NCBI RefSeq assembly: GCF_963082655.1
Contig: NC_081555.1
Coordinates: 22,818,643 to 22,882,642 of the forward strand
Source of the DNA: Stomoxys calcitrans
Taxonomy: Eukaryota > Arthropoda > Insecta > Diptera > Muscidae
DNA: 64,000 bases
Direction of reading: 5' to 3'
Shown here piece after piece: positions 11,601 through 22,999 of this stretch. A program made the position numbers and the translations under genes. The notes beneath the pieces were generated by a model that worked only from the letters and a program-made list of their open reading frames with translations, did no database searches and was not told the DNA's origin. Position 1 is the stretch's first letter; every line of letters starts with the position of its first letter.

Positions 11601-12911
11601 ATGATTGTAACGTTTCAGCTTTTGCAAACCATATTTGCTGTCCATATTGCCCTTGGTCACTGGCAGCGATTCCAAATTGGCCATCAGCAGATTGATGGAC
11701 GATTTCAACTCCTCAATGTACAGCGATTCCATTTCTTTCAATACAAATTTTGGCATCAGTTTGCGATTCTTTTCCATCTCATTTACCCGCTGCATGCGAC
11801 CATCCAGCTCACGTCTTATGGCTGCCGCCTGCTCATCGGCCGAGTCCAACATTAAGGCATTGAATAGAATCTGATGTTCGAACTTCTTTACACTTAGAAT
11901 CTGCTGGAACATGTCGTACAATTGCTCCTTCGACAGAATCAATTCACTGTTCAGCGACTGTTGCAACCGAGCCGGCTTCTTGGAATCCTCCTCTCCGGTA
12001 CCCTTGAGTATTACATCGAATTTGGCCATCCAGGAGGTGAGTACAGTATCTTTGCTCAGACCATCAATTTCGGGCAACGAACGTACACGTTTCTCAATAT
12101 TCTTGCGAAAGACCTCGGTGAAGTCCTGTATCGAACACGAACCCTGCTGCACCATTTTCAGCACACGGTCCGACTTTAGAAACACATCGTGATAACTTTG
12201 TACTGCATTGCGAAATGCCTCATCGGCCATTATTTGTGTTTCGCCCTTGAGAAAGGCCTGAAATCTTTGTGTGATTGCATCGAGCTGTTGCTTTGTCACT
12301 TTCGGTTGTCGTTTTGTCATGTCGGTAGGTTGTTTCGCATTGAATGGATACGAAATGCAGCGTGAAACAAACACATACAATTGTATGCGCTTCTTGCGCT
12401 CCTCTTCCTCAATACCTGGCTTTTGCTGGCCGCCCGATTCATATTTATCACTGGCTACTGATGGTGAAGGTGATATGGGTCGAGGCAAAGAATTGCCACG
12501 TGACGAAGATCCAGCACTTTGATTGAGCGTCTCCTGTGATATGCTGCCTGCAGCGCCACCAGCTGAATTATCATTTGCTGTTAACTCATTCTTGCTGGAC
12601 GCGCCACCACCACCACCACCAGTTGCTGCAGCCGAGGCGGGTGACTTGTCGCTGCTCTCTGTTGCACCGCCGCCGCCGCTACCACCACCTGCGCCGCCAC
12701 TTGATATTGAGCTATTGGCGCCCTTGTGGGGTACATCGCCATTTTGACGGGCTGCACCCGGTCCGGGTTTGCTTGACGAGTCGACAGTGGCAATTACTTT
12801 GGGCTTGGCTGCGGCCAATGTACTGCCACCCAGACGTCCCTTCGCTGGTGGCTGCAATGGAACAGTTGAATCATCATCGCCCTCATCTTCACTGGAACTG
12901 GGATCAATCAT
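8643..12911 (-). CDS. Cadps: Calcium-dependent secretion activator (CAPS), intronless
   Basis: One uninterrupted frame encodes 1422 residues, close to the full length of fly CAPS. CAPS primes dense-core and synaptic vesicles for Ca2+-triggered fusion at the plasma membrane by binding PIP2 and SNAREs. In order: a low-complexity Ser/Gly/Ala/Pro N-terminus (about 1-165, starting [15 protein letters not shown]), a helical region, a C2-like domain (about 470-585, [14 protein letters not shown]), a PH domain (about 597-710, [20 protein letters not shown]), the Munc13/CAPS homology region (about 960-1150, [20 protein letters not shown]) and a conserved C-terminus ending GGWF. The acidic start [11 protein letters not shown] supports this ATG. 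The frame is more GC-rich than its flanks. The oddity is the complete lack of introns; as I recall the family, CAPS genes in other animals have many, so this may be a retrocopy. The intact frame argues for a functional gene. Confidence 0.95.
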   Translation of the reverse strand: MIDPSSSEDEGDDDSTVPLQPPAKGRLGGSTLAAAKPKVIATVDSSSKPGPGAARQNGDVPHKGANSSISSGGAGGGSGGGGATESSDKSPASAAATGGGGGGASSKNELTANDNSAGGAAGSISQETLNQSAGSSSRGNSLPRPISPSPSVASDKYESGGQQKPGIEEEERKKRIQLYVFVSRCISYPFNAKQPTDMTKRQPKVTKQQLDAITQRFQAFLKGETQIMADEAFRNAVQSYHDVFLKSDRVLKMVQQGSCSIQDFTEVFRKNIEKRVRSLPEIDGLSKDTVLTSWMAKFDVILKGTGEEDSKKPARLQQSLNSELILSKEQLYDMFQQILSVKKFEHQILFNALMLDSADEQAAAIRRELDGRMQRVNEMEKNRKLMPKFVLKEMESLYIEELKSSINLLMANLESLPVTKGNMDSKYGLQKLKRYNHSTPSFLKMILRSHGSLSKLEGDSEEGITQLSKLDVVLSFQLEVIVMEVKGLKSLAPNRIVYCTMEVENGEKLQTDQAEASKPMWDTQGDFTTTHPLPVVKVKLYTENPGMLALEDKELGKVTIKPTALSSKTPEWHRMVVAKNLPDQDLRIKIACRLEKPPNMKHCGHLYAIGKSVWKKWKKRYFVLVQVSQYTFAMCSYKEKKSEPAEMMQLDGYTVDYIEGASASLMFGTDLNGGRFFFNAVREGDSIAFACDDENECSLWVMAMYRATGQSHKPTPPVTQDKNSAISKIQGDADKARKHGMEDYISADPCSLDHALFFKLLQNLALEYRLNDQYASLGWFSPGQVFVLDEYCARYGVRGCYRHLCYLSDLLDRAEKDFMIDPTLIHYSFAFCASHVHGNRPDGVGSITHEEKEKFTEIKERLRVLLEYQITNFRFCFPFGRPEGALKATLSLLERVLMKDIVTPVPPEEVRQMIKKSLESAALVNYTRLSSEAKIEEDLRGEVAVPAAKKLEDLIHLAELCVDLQQQNEEHYAEAFAWFSDLLVEHAEIFWSLFAVDMDRVLSEQPPDTWDSFPLFQILNDYLRADDNLRNGRFHQHLRDTFAPLVVRYVDLMESSIAQSINKGFEKERWESKGNGCATSEDLFWKLDALQSFIRDLHWPEQEFRQHLEQRLKMMAAEMIEQCIARTDASFQSWLKKNIVFVSSTDYIVPTEMCAMVNVILNAKNQSFKLTTIDGIDLYKFHAKIDDQLDKANVAMTQGLSGKLMSVLESTLSKLARYDEGSLIGSILSFTNVSSSGKDLGQGYVIFFRNNMEQIRGKIGDDLWTLNFFEQWYTQQINMLCNWLSERLDHALHYAQVQALSHIVKKIYSDFELQGMLEEKLNSKAYQTVAQRMATEEATCALTMPDVAEGDETLEDGSGRALDGTEEEGVVEEPGPRVRMPQPKDVTAQAAAVTNVVAGRVGNLLGKGIGGLSSKLGTGGWF

Positions 12912-14700
12912 GGCTCAAACGAAAACGAATTCCCAGTTGCCGCCTCACCCTCACACAACACCCCTGTCTGTTGTCGTCCTCGTTGTCGTTCAACAAATGT
13001 GATAACGGTTCCACTTGATTGCTTGCTGGCTGGTGGTACTCTGCGGCAGCAGTGACAAAATACGCAGTCGGCAGTGAGCACGCAGTATATAACTGTAACA
13101 CGAATACATACATTTATTTTTTAGCTATCAATTCAAGGCAAAATAAAATAAAACCAAAAACGAAAAAAAACAACTTCGCTCTTTTTCGTGAGTGCCACTG
13201 TGTGTCAGTCAGTCAGTGTGTGTGCCCAGTCCACACAAAACACACAAATATTTGAGCCAAAATACAAATACATTTGGGTGCTAGGCGCTAGTCTAAATGG
13301 GCCAAATGATGGCTTTGCAAATGATGTGGGCCAATTTTGCAAACAAAAAAAACCAACAAACACCCAAAGGTTGTTGTATTTTATAGGACGATATTGATAT
13401 GGAATTTATTACAAACCAATTTTCGTACATTATACCTATTTACTTTTCACGGCGGAAATTCTCTTGAACGTGACGGTGAGCTGGTGAGGAGTGTTTAAGC
13501 GTTTGCGTGTCCTGGTTCACTGGTATTCCTTTCTTTCACTTCTACTTCCACTCTTCGATTAGGGGTGTGAATGTGGAATTTAATCAGCAACGGCAGCAGC
13601 AGCGTCAGAATGGACAGCGTTAGTTAGCAGCAGGAGCAGAAGAGAAATAAATAACTGTTAATTTTTCGCCATCACTCGTAGTCGTCGTCTTCGTCGTCGT
13701 TGCCGTTGCCGTCGCCGCCGTTGTCGTTGTTGGACAACGTCGTCGCACAGGAAAAGAAACGAACGAAACGAATAACAAGGATGTCATGAACTTCACACAC
13801 GCAGGGTTGTATTTTGTTACAACACTATGCGATTAACGATTAGTTAATATTTGTATATCCTATATCCCCATCGACTCATTTAAGAGCCCTCAAGCAACAC
13901 ACACACACTCGTACACACTCGCATTCGCACACTTACACACATTGTTATTTGCCACAGAATATTATGGGTTATTTAACATTGATTCATTCCTTGGTTTTCT
14001 TCTCGTTTTGTCCTCCTAGGATGGATGGATGGTTAGATCTATTTTTAGAAAACTTTAACTTGTTACTTGTTTCACATTCCAAGAATATTTTTTCTTGTTT
14101 TTTTTTCTTTCTTTCTTTCATTCTTTCTGTGCCTCTTCTCTAGTAGGGGTGTTGTTATCCTCCACATATACACATGCCTGGCTGCAGGCAGCACTACTTG
14201 GTCATGTGTATATGTGTGGACAAGTATTTTTTTTCCTCTTGAGGGGAATTTTTTACAAGGGCTTATAACATTTTATCTCTTTTGCAATTTATGTTTATTT
14301 AATTATTATGGCCATCCTTTATAAGAGCAATTTTATTTAATTATACATTGCTTTGAAAACACTTTGTTTTGTTGGCTTTTTTGCCTGTTTGTTTACTTTT
14401 GCTCACACAATAACAATCACTCACTCACTCGGCCAGCTTTGCTAGCTAGTGGTAGTAGCACCAGAGAAAATTTTGTTAAATATTTTATTTTTTATCGATT
14501 TTTCTTTGCTAACACAGTTATTTTTATCATCCTCCGGCGATACAAGGTTCGTTCGTTTGGCTGTGTTTTTTTTTCTTTTGTATAACCCCCTTCGTTGAGG
14601 GTTTGTTACCGTATGAAAGAAAAGACTGAGCTCGCAAGCTCTTAACTGATTGAGCAGCCCTCTGAGCACACTATGGTACTGATTGATAGCTGCTCCCTTT
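12912..14700 (-). promoter_or_regulatory. 5' flank of Cadps (5' UTR/promoter region), low complexity
   Basis: Upstream of the Cadps ATG on the minus strand. It holds CA/GT runs, a GTCGTC/GCCGTT trinucleotide-rich block at about 13676-13746, ACACAC runs near 13890-13940, and pyrimidine tracts near 14085-14130. No coding exon was found. A 5' UTR intron cannot be excluded from sequence alone. Confidence 0.35.
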
Positions 14701-16022
14701 TTGGTGAGTGTAACGCAATTTGACTTTTAACGGTGCAATCTGATTCACATGCTCTTTTCCTTTTCCTCTTTATGACATTGTAGTAGTAACCACAAAAGTA
14801 ACCACATAGCAAATTTAACCCCTATAAAAAGACAGACAACAGAGTTGTATAGCAGCACTAGCTAACGGGCGCATTATTTATGGGACACTTGAATTTGAAC
14901 TACAATAGTATTTTTTCAGCAAGTGGAGGTTTAAGTGTATGTATGAGGGAAATAGTAAATGTACATTAGTGTGGTTCAAAGATTCAAAGAGAGTTTACAA
15001 AAAAATTTAAATATAAAAAAAATAAGAAAAGGGAAACGTCGTTAAAAAACTATTAAAATTTTATATTGCTTCAATATTTTGCACGAACTACATGCAGTAC
15101 ATAACGTATATAAGCACATCGTTTATAAGAAAAAAACGTTTTCCAGAAAATTTTTCAAAATACTATGAATTTTCTTTGCTCCTTTATCCTAAATATCAAG
15201 GAAAATATCTTTCACCAAAGAGAGTGTTTCCTTAAAAAGTTGCAAAATTTATCATATTGCAATTAAGTTGCTTATCTTTGACTCGAATCTTTAAGAGTGG
15301 GACAAAATTTATTTCAGTGTACATACGTATCAACCGTAGTCTACATCACACCAGGATATGTGATAGCACGGCCCTCATTGCTCTAGACCTCTCCTTCGAT
15401 AAGTCAGTCATGCGACACTTTTTGAGGACATCGCTAACACGCTCCTTCAGCCGGGCCAAAATAGTTGAATAAGTCGTTTGTGGAATTTCTGGATAAGAAG
15501 TCGATGTCCGGTAGAGTGGAACAAGGAATTTCCCAAAGCCGAGTGATATCTCCGGCACCCTTTTAACCTCTACCTCTCCTATATTCCACACCCACCAGAC
15601 GACATCATGATGGTAAAACATTTGTACGATCATGGTTTCGGCCCCCTCATTAGTGACATCTGTGTGAGTTTAAACTACTACCTTGCCGCTGCCAGAAATA
15701 TTAAAATATCCGCCCCCAAATCTTCAGCCACACCGTTCACCCCATCGTCAGTAGAGATGTGATTATCGATGGGGGAAGAATTCCGACCACTAACCACCGG
15801 TGATTTTCTCAGTTATTAACTTAGTATTTTTGTATATGTTGAAATAACGTACCAAAAATTGAGATCAGCCTACGAACCTACCAAGAGAATTAAATCCTAC
15901 TAATTTTGGTAGGAACCTATGAAAACGGTATCACAGGTCAGGAGTAGAAACAAGGTCCTCAAGTCACTTGCAGGCAGTAAAATAACATTCAAACCTCTCG
16001 AAATGATGTCTCACATGCTAAT
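14700..16022. other. Intergenic spacer
   Basis: No supported gene. A 95-codon minus-strand frame at 15346-15633 (central residues TTYSTILARLKERVSDVLKK) has protein-like composition and could be retroelement debris, but I do not recognise it. Confidence 0.4.
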
Positions 16023-16139
16023 GCCCATATTCCCAAAACTTAAAGTGGCGTTAAAGTAGGCTTATTTGACAGATTTTCTTTAAAGAACTGCCAAACAAAC
16101 CTATTATAAAAATGTTTTAAGTTTTGTGAATACCGGTGT
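16023..16139. mobile_element. MITE P, ~115 bp with terminal inverted repeats
   Basis: Left end CCCATATTCCCAAAACTTAA and right end AAGTTTTGTGAATACCGGTG are inverted copies; the centre contains TAGGCTTATTTGACAGA. Two other copies lie at 59092-59206 and 63205-63310, with a right-end stub near 24926-24962. Confidence 0.8.
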
Positions 16140-16424
16140 AAGACGGTCTGACTCCTCAGTTCCTATTCAGACCACCTCCATCAGGAAACAAATACCCTAA
16201 CCTAGCTAAGCTAGATGCTATCTGCTATCTACACTGCTTTCGTGGAGACCACCATCTTGTGGTGGAGACCACCACACGATGGTGATTTAATTGATCCATC
16301 AGATCGTCGAAATTCAAATCCTGGATTAACCCTTAGAAAACATGTTCAGTTGATTATTTATGCAGTCATTTAAGACGAACAGGTTTCGTTAAGCTGCGAA
16401 TTTTTCGAAAAAAATTCAAACAAA

Positions 16425-16572
16425 ATGGGAAAAAGCACTAACTAAAAAGACAAAAAGCGTCCACTTAGTGGCTTTTTTTCGTTTGGCACTAGGTGGTACC
16501 TTTTCGGGTTTTTAGTGACCTAAATAGCACTAAATCAAGAGCGAAAAGCACTAAGTTGGCATCCCTGGTGGT
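16425..16572. repeat. Possible short repeat containing CACTAA motifs
   Basis: A stretch with several GCACTAA/CACTTAGTGG/GGCACTAGG motifs that ends in AAGTTGGCATCCCTGG. It looks like a small mobile-element remnant, but no second copy in this window confirms it. Confidence 0.3.
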
Positions 16573-16602
16573 GATTTTAATCGCCAATGTCAGATATTAC
16601 AC

Positions 16603-16828
16603 TCAATCAAAGAGTCTGGAGTCAGCGCCATAAAATAAATAGGAGGACACTATCTTTAAATTTACCAACGATTTGATACCAGTTAATTGTTCTAATTCCT
16701 TTGAAGCTTTGCTATAAAAAATTCACGTTTTCAATAATAGACGAATGCTAAGAAGTAAAACACTGAGATTTCTCTTTTTTTTAAATGCCAACGCAATTTG
16801 ACGCTGACTCCAAACTTTTTGATTGGGC
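16603..16828. mobile_element. MITE Q, ~225 bp with ~25-bp terminal inverted repeats
   Basis: CAATCAAAGAGTCTGGAGTC at the left matches the reverse complement of GACTCCAAACTTTTTGATTG at the right, with GCGCC/GACGC inside. There is no coding capacity. It ends about 85 bp before the start codon of the zinc-finger gene at 16913, so it may sit in that gene's promoter or 5' UTR. Confidence 0.75.
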
Positions 16829-16912
16829 TTCTTCTCTCCGTCACTATATATTTTGTTTGTTTCAGGAATGTAAATAAAAAGGACTATTGGCTATTGCAGA
16901 AAATATAAAACT

Positions 16913-19900
16913 ATGGGGGCTGACAAAAGAAAACAATTTAAGTGTGGAGAAATTTTACTAAGTCTTAGAAATAATAAAAAGTCCAAGGTGTACATATTCA
17001 ACTGTGCTTTCTGCAATGAGCATTGTGACCAACTAAAGAAGTTTTCCCTGCATCTCGATGAGAAACACTCCAAGAAATTCAATAAGGACGATACACTGGA
17101 GCCTTTGGTTCCTGCCGATGAGAAGGGGGAACAAGAGCAAACATCACCTAAAGCGGATAAGCAGGCACTAAAGGCTGATGAAGACATCAAGGACAATATG
17201 GAAATGTTTGTGCCCGAAATTAAAGTGGAAGAATTAATGGATATTGATATAGCTGCCACTGCGGGAGACGATGATGATGAAATCGATGAAAAGAAGCATT
17301 TAAGCAATAAAAAAAGTGAGGATGAAAATGAAGATCCTTTAGAGACGAATACCAAAACTAAGTCTTCGCCTAGTAAATTGAAAAATACCACTAATGTCGA
17401 GGTTAAAGGTGAGAAGGGTGAAAACGACAGTGATGATGGAGGCTATGGCGAAGACAATACATATGAGTTCAGTTATGAATTGGATTACGAGGACAGCGTA
17501 CATGGAAGCTCAGGCTCTGAAAGTGAGCATAGTGATGAGAAGAAACAAGAGACTCAAGATTCCAGAGGAAAAAAAGTGAATTTACGCAAACGTGTTGCCA
17601 AGAAGGTGGGCACAAAAATTAAGACTAGTTCATAGGAATTTGTTATAAATATTATCTTGTTTTCATTGTAGCAAGAAGAAGACAATCCTTATGAAAGTTC
17701 GGATGATTCCAGAGATTCAGATTTTGAGGTAAGTTGAAAAGAGTTGCTGAAACTAACAAGCACGATACGATTGCAACTGTTGGCAGGAAAATGGGAGAAA
17801 ACTATTTTGATTGCTTGAGGGATGTATACTTTCCATGCTGGGACAGCGAAAGATTTTCAGGCAGCCTAAACAGTTGTTCCTATTTGCCACAGTGGTCGAT
17901 GGTAATAATTAAGCGGAGCACAAGTCTAGCACGTTGGTATCTATCTTAGCCCAGAAGAAATTGAAATGGCCGCATTTGCCGAAACGTAGTTGAGCCAGAT
18001 TACCTGGGTTTTCAATAGAGGTAAACATCTTCAGAGGTTATAGGGGTCTCCAAGAACCACATTCACTCGATAGCTGTTCGCCGCTTCCGTATCCTTGTGT
18101 AACTAAGATCTTATCATTCATAATGCACGAATTGAAGTGTGACTTGACAGTGGACCACAGTTTACCATTAGCGCCACTTATGTTACCGTGATTCAAGCTT
18201 TTTAGCCCAAAAATAGTCTAATATTCGTTGACGACCACATAGATTTTCGGATTCAGTTTTCTTTCTTTCTGCCTTATATGAGGTATTCGACCGGCTGATA
18301 AAAGGCGAGTAGCTGCTACGTTAATTATATCTTGAAATTTCTTCACAGTTACACCTAGAGGTTAGCATGTCCGCCTATGACGCTGAACGCCTGGGATCGA
18401 ATCCTTGCGCGACCATCAGAAACATTTTTCAGCGGTAGTTTTCCCCTCCTAATGCTGGCAACATTTGTGGGGTACTATCCCAAGTAGAACTTCTCTCCAA
18501 AGAGGTGCCGCACTGCGCCACACCGTTCGGACTCGGCTATAAAAAGGGAGGCCCTTATCATTGAGCTTAAACTTGAAAAGGATTGCACTCATTGATATGT
18601 GAGAAGTTTGCTCCTGTTCCTTAGTGGAATGTTCATAGGCAGAATTTGCATTTGCAACACCTAGATTTGAGCGAAGTGGTAGCTCACTGAACTTGATAAG
18701 CAAAGAATAAAATTAAGTTTTTTTAACTCTTCTATTATTCTTTTTTTTTCTTTTTACTATTCTGCAGCTTGAAAAAGGCACAGGCAAGACCAGAGTATAT
18801 CGTAAAAAGGCGAAAAAAACTGAAAATATACTTAATGTCTGTGAAAAAGATCTAACTATAGCTATACTGGCAGAGTTGGAAAAACATCCCGTTTTGTGGG
18901 ATATCAAGGATCGATCTCATGATAAAATAATACGACAAAATGGGTTTCAACAAATAGCTAAAGAGGTTAGTGAAAAATTACAAATCCAAATCAAATGGGA
19001 AGATATTAGAAAACGCATTACCGATATACGCTACGAATACTCACGCGAATATGACAAACAATTGAAAGGAGATAAATGTGAATTGCCATGGTATACTGAA
19101 CATATGAAATTCCTGAAAGAAAATATAGAAGTTTTAATAAAACATCGGGTAAGTAGAGTACGACTTTAAAGTGGAAACAAAAATCGAAACAACAAATTAT
19201 TTTATACAGTACATTATATGGAACCCTACCGCTCGATAAGAATAAAATATTTATACAGTACTTTATTTAGAACCCCTCCGCCAATAGGATTGTTTTTTTT
19301 TCAAGTTCATTTTAAATGAAATCGATAACATGTAACCAATGTAGCAGGAGCCGATGGGTTGTTAGCTAAACAATTTAGGGCCGAGGGAAAAAAGATAATG
19401 AGAGGCATGCAATATATCGTCTGCGAGATCTGGCCAGTCCGCTTAGCCAATGATTGAAACCTCAGCATGTTATGTTTCATACACAAGGGAGGCGACAAGG
19501 CCGTATATGCCAACTATAGAAGCATAAGTCTCCGTCCCATCGCATACCGTAATAGATGTGAAGGATAGGATCTTCCGTTGTCTAGAGGCTAAAATGTATC
19601 TACCGCGGAGCTTTAGAATTTGTTTTTGCGCCTTTTTCAGCTCGTTCTTGCTTTGTTTTAACTCAAACAGTCCTGTGGCGCCCTTCTGGCTTTGGCCTTA
19701 CTAATAAAAGCCCTCCTTTACAGCTTAAAATCTTCTCTTATAAAATTCGATACACATTTTTTGCGGTTTGGATTTCATTATTTTGTTTCGATTTTAACAT
19801 TTACGTTAATTTTTGCATATATGATAATTTTGTTTTTATAACTTTGCAGTATCAAAAGAAAAAGTACAGACGCTTGGTGAGTATAGCACCAAAAGCCCCA

Positions 19901-20895
19901 AAAAATACATTTTTTTAATTTTAGTTTTATTCCAGAATTCCTTGGAGGAATCTCATATCCCCATAATAATTGAATACTATAAAAATTGTGAAGTTCTCTG
20001 GCAAGTCACCAATATTGGCTTTGTTGTTAAACCCAAAAAACTGGAGGCTTTAAAACCTATTATACAAGAACTGAAAGAGAAACATAACATTGACATAAAC
20101 ATTCATGATATGCAGCGACGGATTGATTACATAAATCGCATCTATTCCATCGATAAGGAACAACAATTGAAATGTGAAATGGAAAACAAAGAATTCGTGC
20201 CATCCTCAAAGTATTACGAAGAGTTATCGTTTCTCAGCGATAGCCAAGGGCCCTTTAAATGCCCACATTGCCAAGAGATCATACAGAAATATGAAACGTA
20301 TCACATACACTTGGGGGAACATACTAAAACGGTGCCCTTTAAATGTGCTCTATGTGAAATGCGCTTTAATAAGTTAGTTAAGTATATTGTGCATGCGAAA
20401 CGCCATTTGAGAATAAATAACTACCACTGTGATGTGTGCGGCAAGGGATATCCATTTCGTGCAGAATTGGACTGGCATGTGCGCGAGCATACTGGCGAAG
20501 AACCTTATTTGTGTGAAATATGTGGAGCCAGTTTTCGTTCACGTCACGGCTATGACAACCATATAAGGCGACACGAGAAGCGCTTTAGATACGAGTGTCA
20601 CATCTGCAAGTATGGCTTTAATCATCTGCATGCATTAAATGCTCATGTCAAGGCTCATCTTAATATACGCGATATTTTGTGCAATGTTTGCGGCAAAGGC
20701 TTTACCGCCAAAAAGCATTTACTTAGGCATCAACAAATTCATTCGGATATTAAAAGATATAAGTGTGGTGTTTGTGGAAAGGCATTCGCTCAAGATGCTG
20801 GTCTCAGGGCGCACAAGAAACAACATGTGGAATATACTTCATTGGCTGAGATAGCCAAGAAGGAGTTTCGAAAAGGAAAATATAATTATGATTAA
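16913..20895 (+). CDS. MADF and C2H2 zinc-finger protein (ZnF-1), five exons
   Basis: Exons 16913-17605, 17672-17728, 18768-19148, 19850-19876 and 19936-20895 join in phase 0 and give 705 residues. It is a probable DNA-binding nuclear regulator; the target is unknown. Exon 1 encodes a lone C2H2 finger (CAFCNEHC...HLDEKH) and a long acidic/lysine-rich segment. Exon 3 encodes a MADF-like domain (ILAELEKHPVLWD) and exon 5 a second (EYYKNCEVLWQ), then seven C2H2 fingers with one canonical HTGEEPY linker. Exons 2 and 4 are mini-exons of 57 and 27 bp. The exon 1 donor AAG/GTGGGC is weak and I chose it because it keeps the frame before a stop; the other donors are GTAAGT, GTAAGT and GTGAGT. Poly(A) signal AATAAA lies at 20908. 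The layout matches the genes at 45780, 49833 and 57255. The MADF call is by pattern, not search. Confidence 0.85.
18000..18190 (-). mobile_element. Jockey-like LINE fragment in intron 2 of ZnF-1
   Basis: On the minus strand about 18130-18175 encodes a GKLWSTVKS-like block that also occurs in the LINE at 51400-51430, where it lies between the endonuclease and reverse transcriptase. The rest is too degraded to read. Confidence 0.4.
18342..18645 (+). mobile_element. tRNA-derived SINE, near full length
   Basis: A tRNA-like head (AGAGGTTAGCATGTCCGCCT, then a B-box-like GGGATCGAATCC) is followed by a body with CGTTCGGACTCGGCTATAAA and a 3' part with TGTTCCTTAGTGGAATGTTC. It matches 29960-30262 along its whole length. 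The head is promoter-like only; it is not a functional tRNA. Confidence 0.8.
19310..19600 (+). mobile_element. LINE reverse transcriptase fragment in intron 3 of ZnF-1
   Basis: Plus-strand translation reads GADGLLAKQFRAEGKKIMRG, then NLSMLCFIHKGGDKAVYANY and RSISLRPIAY, matching the early reverse transcriptase blocks (GPDGIPAEFFK..., IHKKGD...NYRGISLLP) of LINEs. One stop interrupts it. Confidence 0.7.
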
Positions 20896-21255
20896 GTCAG
20901 TGGGAGAAATAAAAGTCGTATTAGGTTATTATTTATTCAAGAAAGATATTTATAATTGTGTCTTTATTGTTACAAATGAAAGTGCCTTGAAGTGTATCTT
21001 GACCAGAAACTTAACTGGAGAAGGAACGTCGAAGAAAGTTTCTGTGACAACTCGATAGGAAGGAGTTGGGAGCTTAGACCAGGGATTGTACACTGGATGA
21101 TTATGGCTGTTTCCACAGGTTCTCACCTAGTATGCTATCAGGCTCTGGCAGCTGCGTTTTTTCTTTAGAATGATCAAGAAGGTGCAAGGTGATGGGGCAG
21201 TGTTGCTCTCTAGACCAAGGTCGTGTGTTTCGTGGAATGAACTGAGTTGGAGTTG
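20896..21255. other. 3' flank of ZnF-1
   Basis: Contains the AATAAA at 20908-20913. Nothing else is recognisable. Confidence 0.5.
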
Positions 21256-21260
21256 AGCAT

Positions 21261-21415
21261 GATTGCCCCAACTTCGAACCGCAATCCGAAAGGTAAAAGG
21301 GAAAATGAAATTAAACTGCGCTTTAGTAGGAGTTTGCCCCAACTCCGAACCGCAATTCGAAAGGTTAAAGGGAAAGGGTACTTGAACTACGCTTTTCTGC
21401 GGGAATAGTAGTGAA
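21261..21415. repeat. ~78-bp tandem duplication
   Basis: TTGCCCCAACTTCGAACCGC and TTGCCCCAACTCCGAACCGC start two successive units of about 75-80 bp, both ending with a CTACGCTTT/CTGCGCTTT block. It borders the minisatellite. Confidence 0.75.
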
Positions 21416-22995
21416 AACTACCATTTTCTGTGGGAAAAGGTATGAAAACAACCATTTGATGTGGCAAAAGATTTGAAGCAACCCCTTACTTTGGGAAATG
21501 GTATGAAAACTACCCATTCTTTGGAAAATGTACGAAAATTACCCTTTTCCTTGGGAAAATGAATGAAAAAAAAACATTTCCTGTGGGAAAAGGTATTAAA
21601 ACTACCCTTTCCCTTGGGATAAGGTATAAAAACTACCATTTCCTGTGGGAAAAGGTATGAAAACTACCCTTTCTTGTGGGTGATGAAAACAACAGTTTCC
21701 CTGGGAAAAGTGGGGAAAATTACACTTTCTTTGGGAAAAGTGATGAATAGTAGAACTTTCTTTGGAAAATGCTATGAAAACTACCCTTTCCTTTCTGATA
21801 GTTTTTGAAAACTGGCCTTTTCTTTTTTCAAAGAGTACGAAAAGTATCCATTTCTTTGGAAAACATTTTGGAAAAGATTATGAAACTACCCTTTCCTCTG
21901 GAAAAGGGTATAAAACTACGATTTCCTTTTCTTTCGAAAAGGAAGCAAATACCACCTTTTTTGAAAAAGAATATAAATACTACCCTTTCAATGTAATTTG
22001 TTCAAATCAGAGTCATGTGGCTCCGAATTACATAATGCGAATAAATAAATACCTATAAATACTACCCTTTTCTTTTGAAAAGGGTATAAATACAACTTTT
22101 TTCTTTTGAACTACTACCCTTATCTTTGAACAGGGTATAAATAAATAAATACTGCAAACTTCTTTGAAAAGAGTATAAATTCCCTTATCTTCGAAAACGG
22201 TTTACAAAAAACGTTCCTTTTGAAAAGGGTATCAATACTACCCTTTCCTATTGAAAAGGGTATAAATACTACCCTTTTCTTTTTAAAAGGGTAAAAGTAA
22301 TACTTGTACCTTCGGAAACGAGACTACTACCCTTTTCTTAAGAAAAGAATTTTACCTACTCTTTTCTTTGGGAATGGGTCTTAGAATAATCTTACCTTTG
22401 GGAAAGGATATAACAACTACCCTTTGCTTTATAAAGGTTATAAAAACTACCCTTTCCTTTGGAAAAAGGGAATGGGTTTAAACGACTCTTCCCTTTGCGA
22501 AAGGATATGACAACTACACTTTGCTTTATATAGGTTATGAAAAGTAACCTTTCCTTTGGAAAAAGGGAATGGGTTTAAACGACTCTTCGCTTTGGGATGG
22601 AGTCTAAAAAATACCCTAACCTTTGGGAAATAGGGTAAAAACAGTCATTTTCTTATGAGAAAACTACCCTTTCCTTGGACAAAGGATGTTAAAAGTGTCC
22701 TTCCCTTAAAGAAAATGTACTAAACGTGACATTTCCTTAGAGAAACGGTAGTAAAAGTGTCCTTTATGGAAAGCATATTAAAAGTTCTTAGGAAAAGGAT
22801 ATTAAAAATTATCTTTCCTTAAGGAAGGGTATTTAAAGTGCTCTTTTCTTGACGAATACTGTAGTTTTAACACTTACCTAGGGAAATGGTATTAAAAACA
22901 CACTTTCTTTAGGGAAGGTCTAGCCACGCTTTTCTTGGGGAAAGCCAGCCACTCTTCTTAGAGAAAGGCTGACCACCCTTTCCTTGGGGAAAGGC
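21400..22995. repeat. Degenerate palindromic minisatellite, ~31-bp unit
   Basis: Dozens of imperfect units of the form AAAACTACCCTTTCC-TTTGG-GAAAAGGGTAT, each itself partly palindromic (CCCTTTCC against GGAAAAGG). Spacing drifts from about 28 to 35 bp and units decay towards both ends. The open frames inside are artefacts of the repeat. Confidence 0.85.
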
Positions 22996-22999
22996 TAAA

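Noticed and set aside
12523..13018. Plus-strand frames rich in Pro or His opposite the Cadps N-terminus
   Set aside because: They are antisense shadows of the low-complexity Cadps coding sequence.
15346..15633. 95-codon minus-strand frame as a small gene
   Set aside because: The composition is protein-like, but there are no splice context, start context or recognised family; retroelement debris is equally likely.
16240..16280. Short GTGGAGACCACCA repeats as a regulatory hairpin
   Set aside because: It is only a ~15-bp local repetition with no context to support a function.
16891..17391. 166-codon minus-strand frame, Ser/Phe-rich
   Set aside because: It is the antisense of the acidic exon 1 of ZnF-1.
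21400..22995. CRISPR array
   Set aside because: The units are degenerate, abut one another without unique spacers, and the genome is animal.
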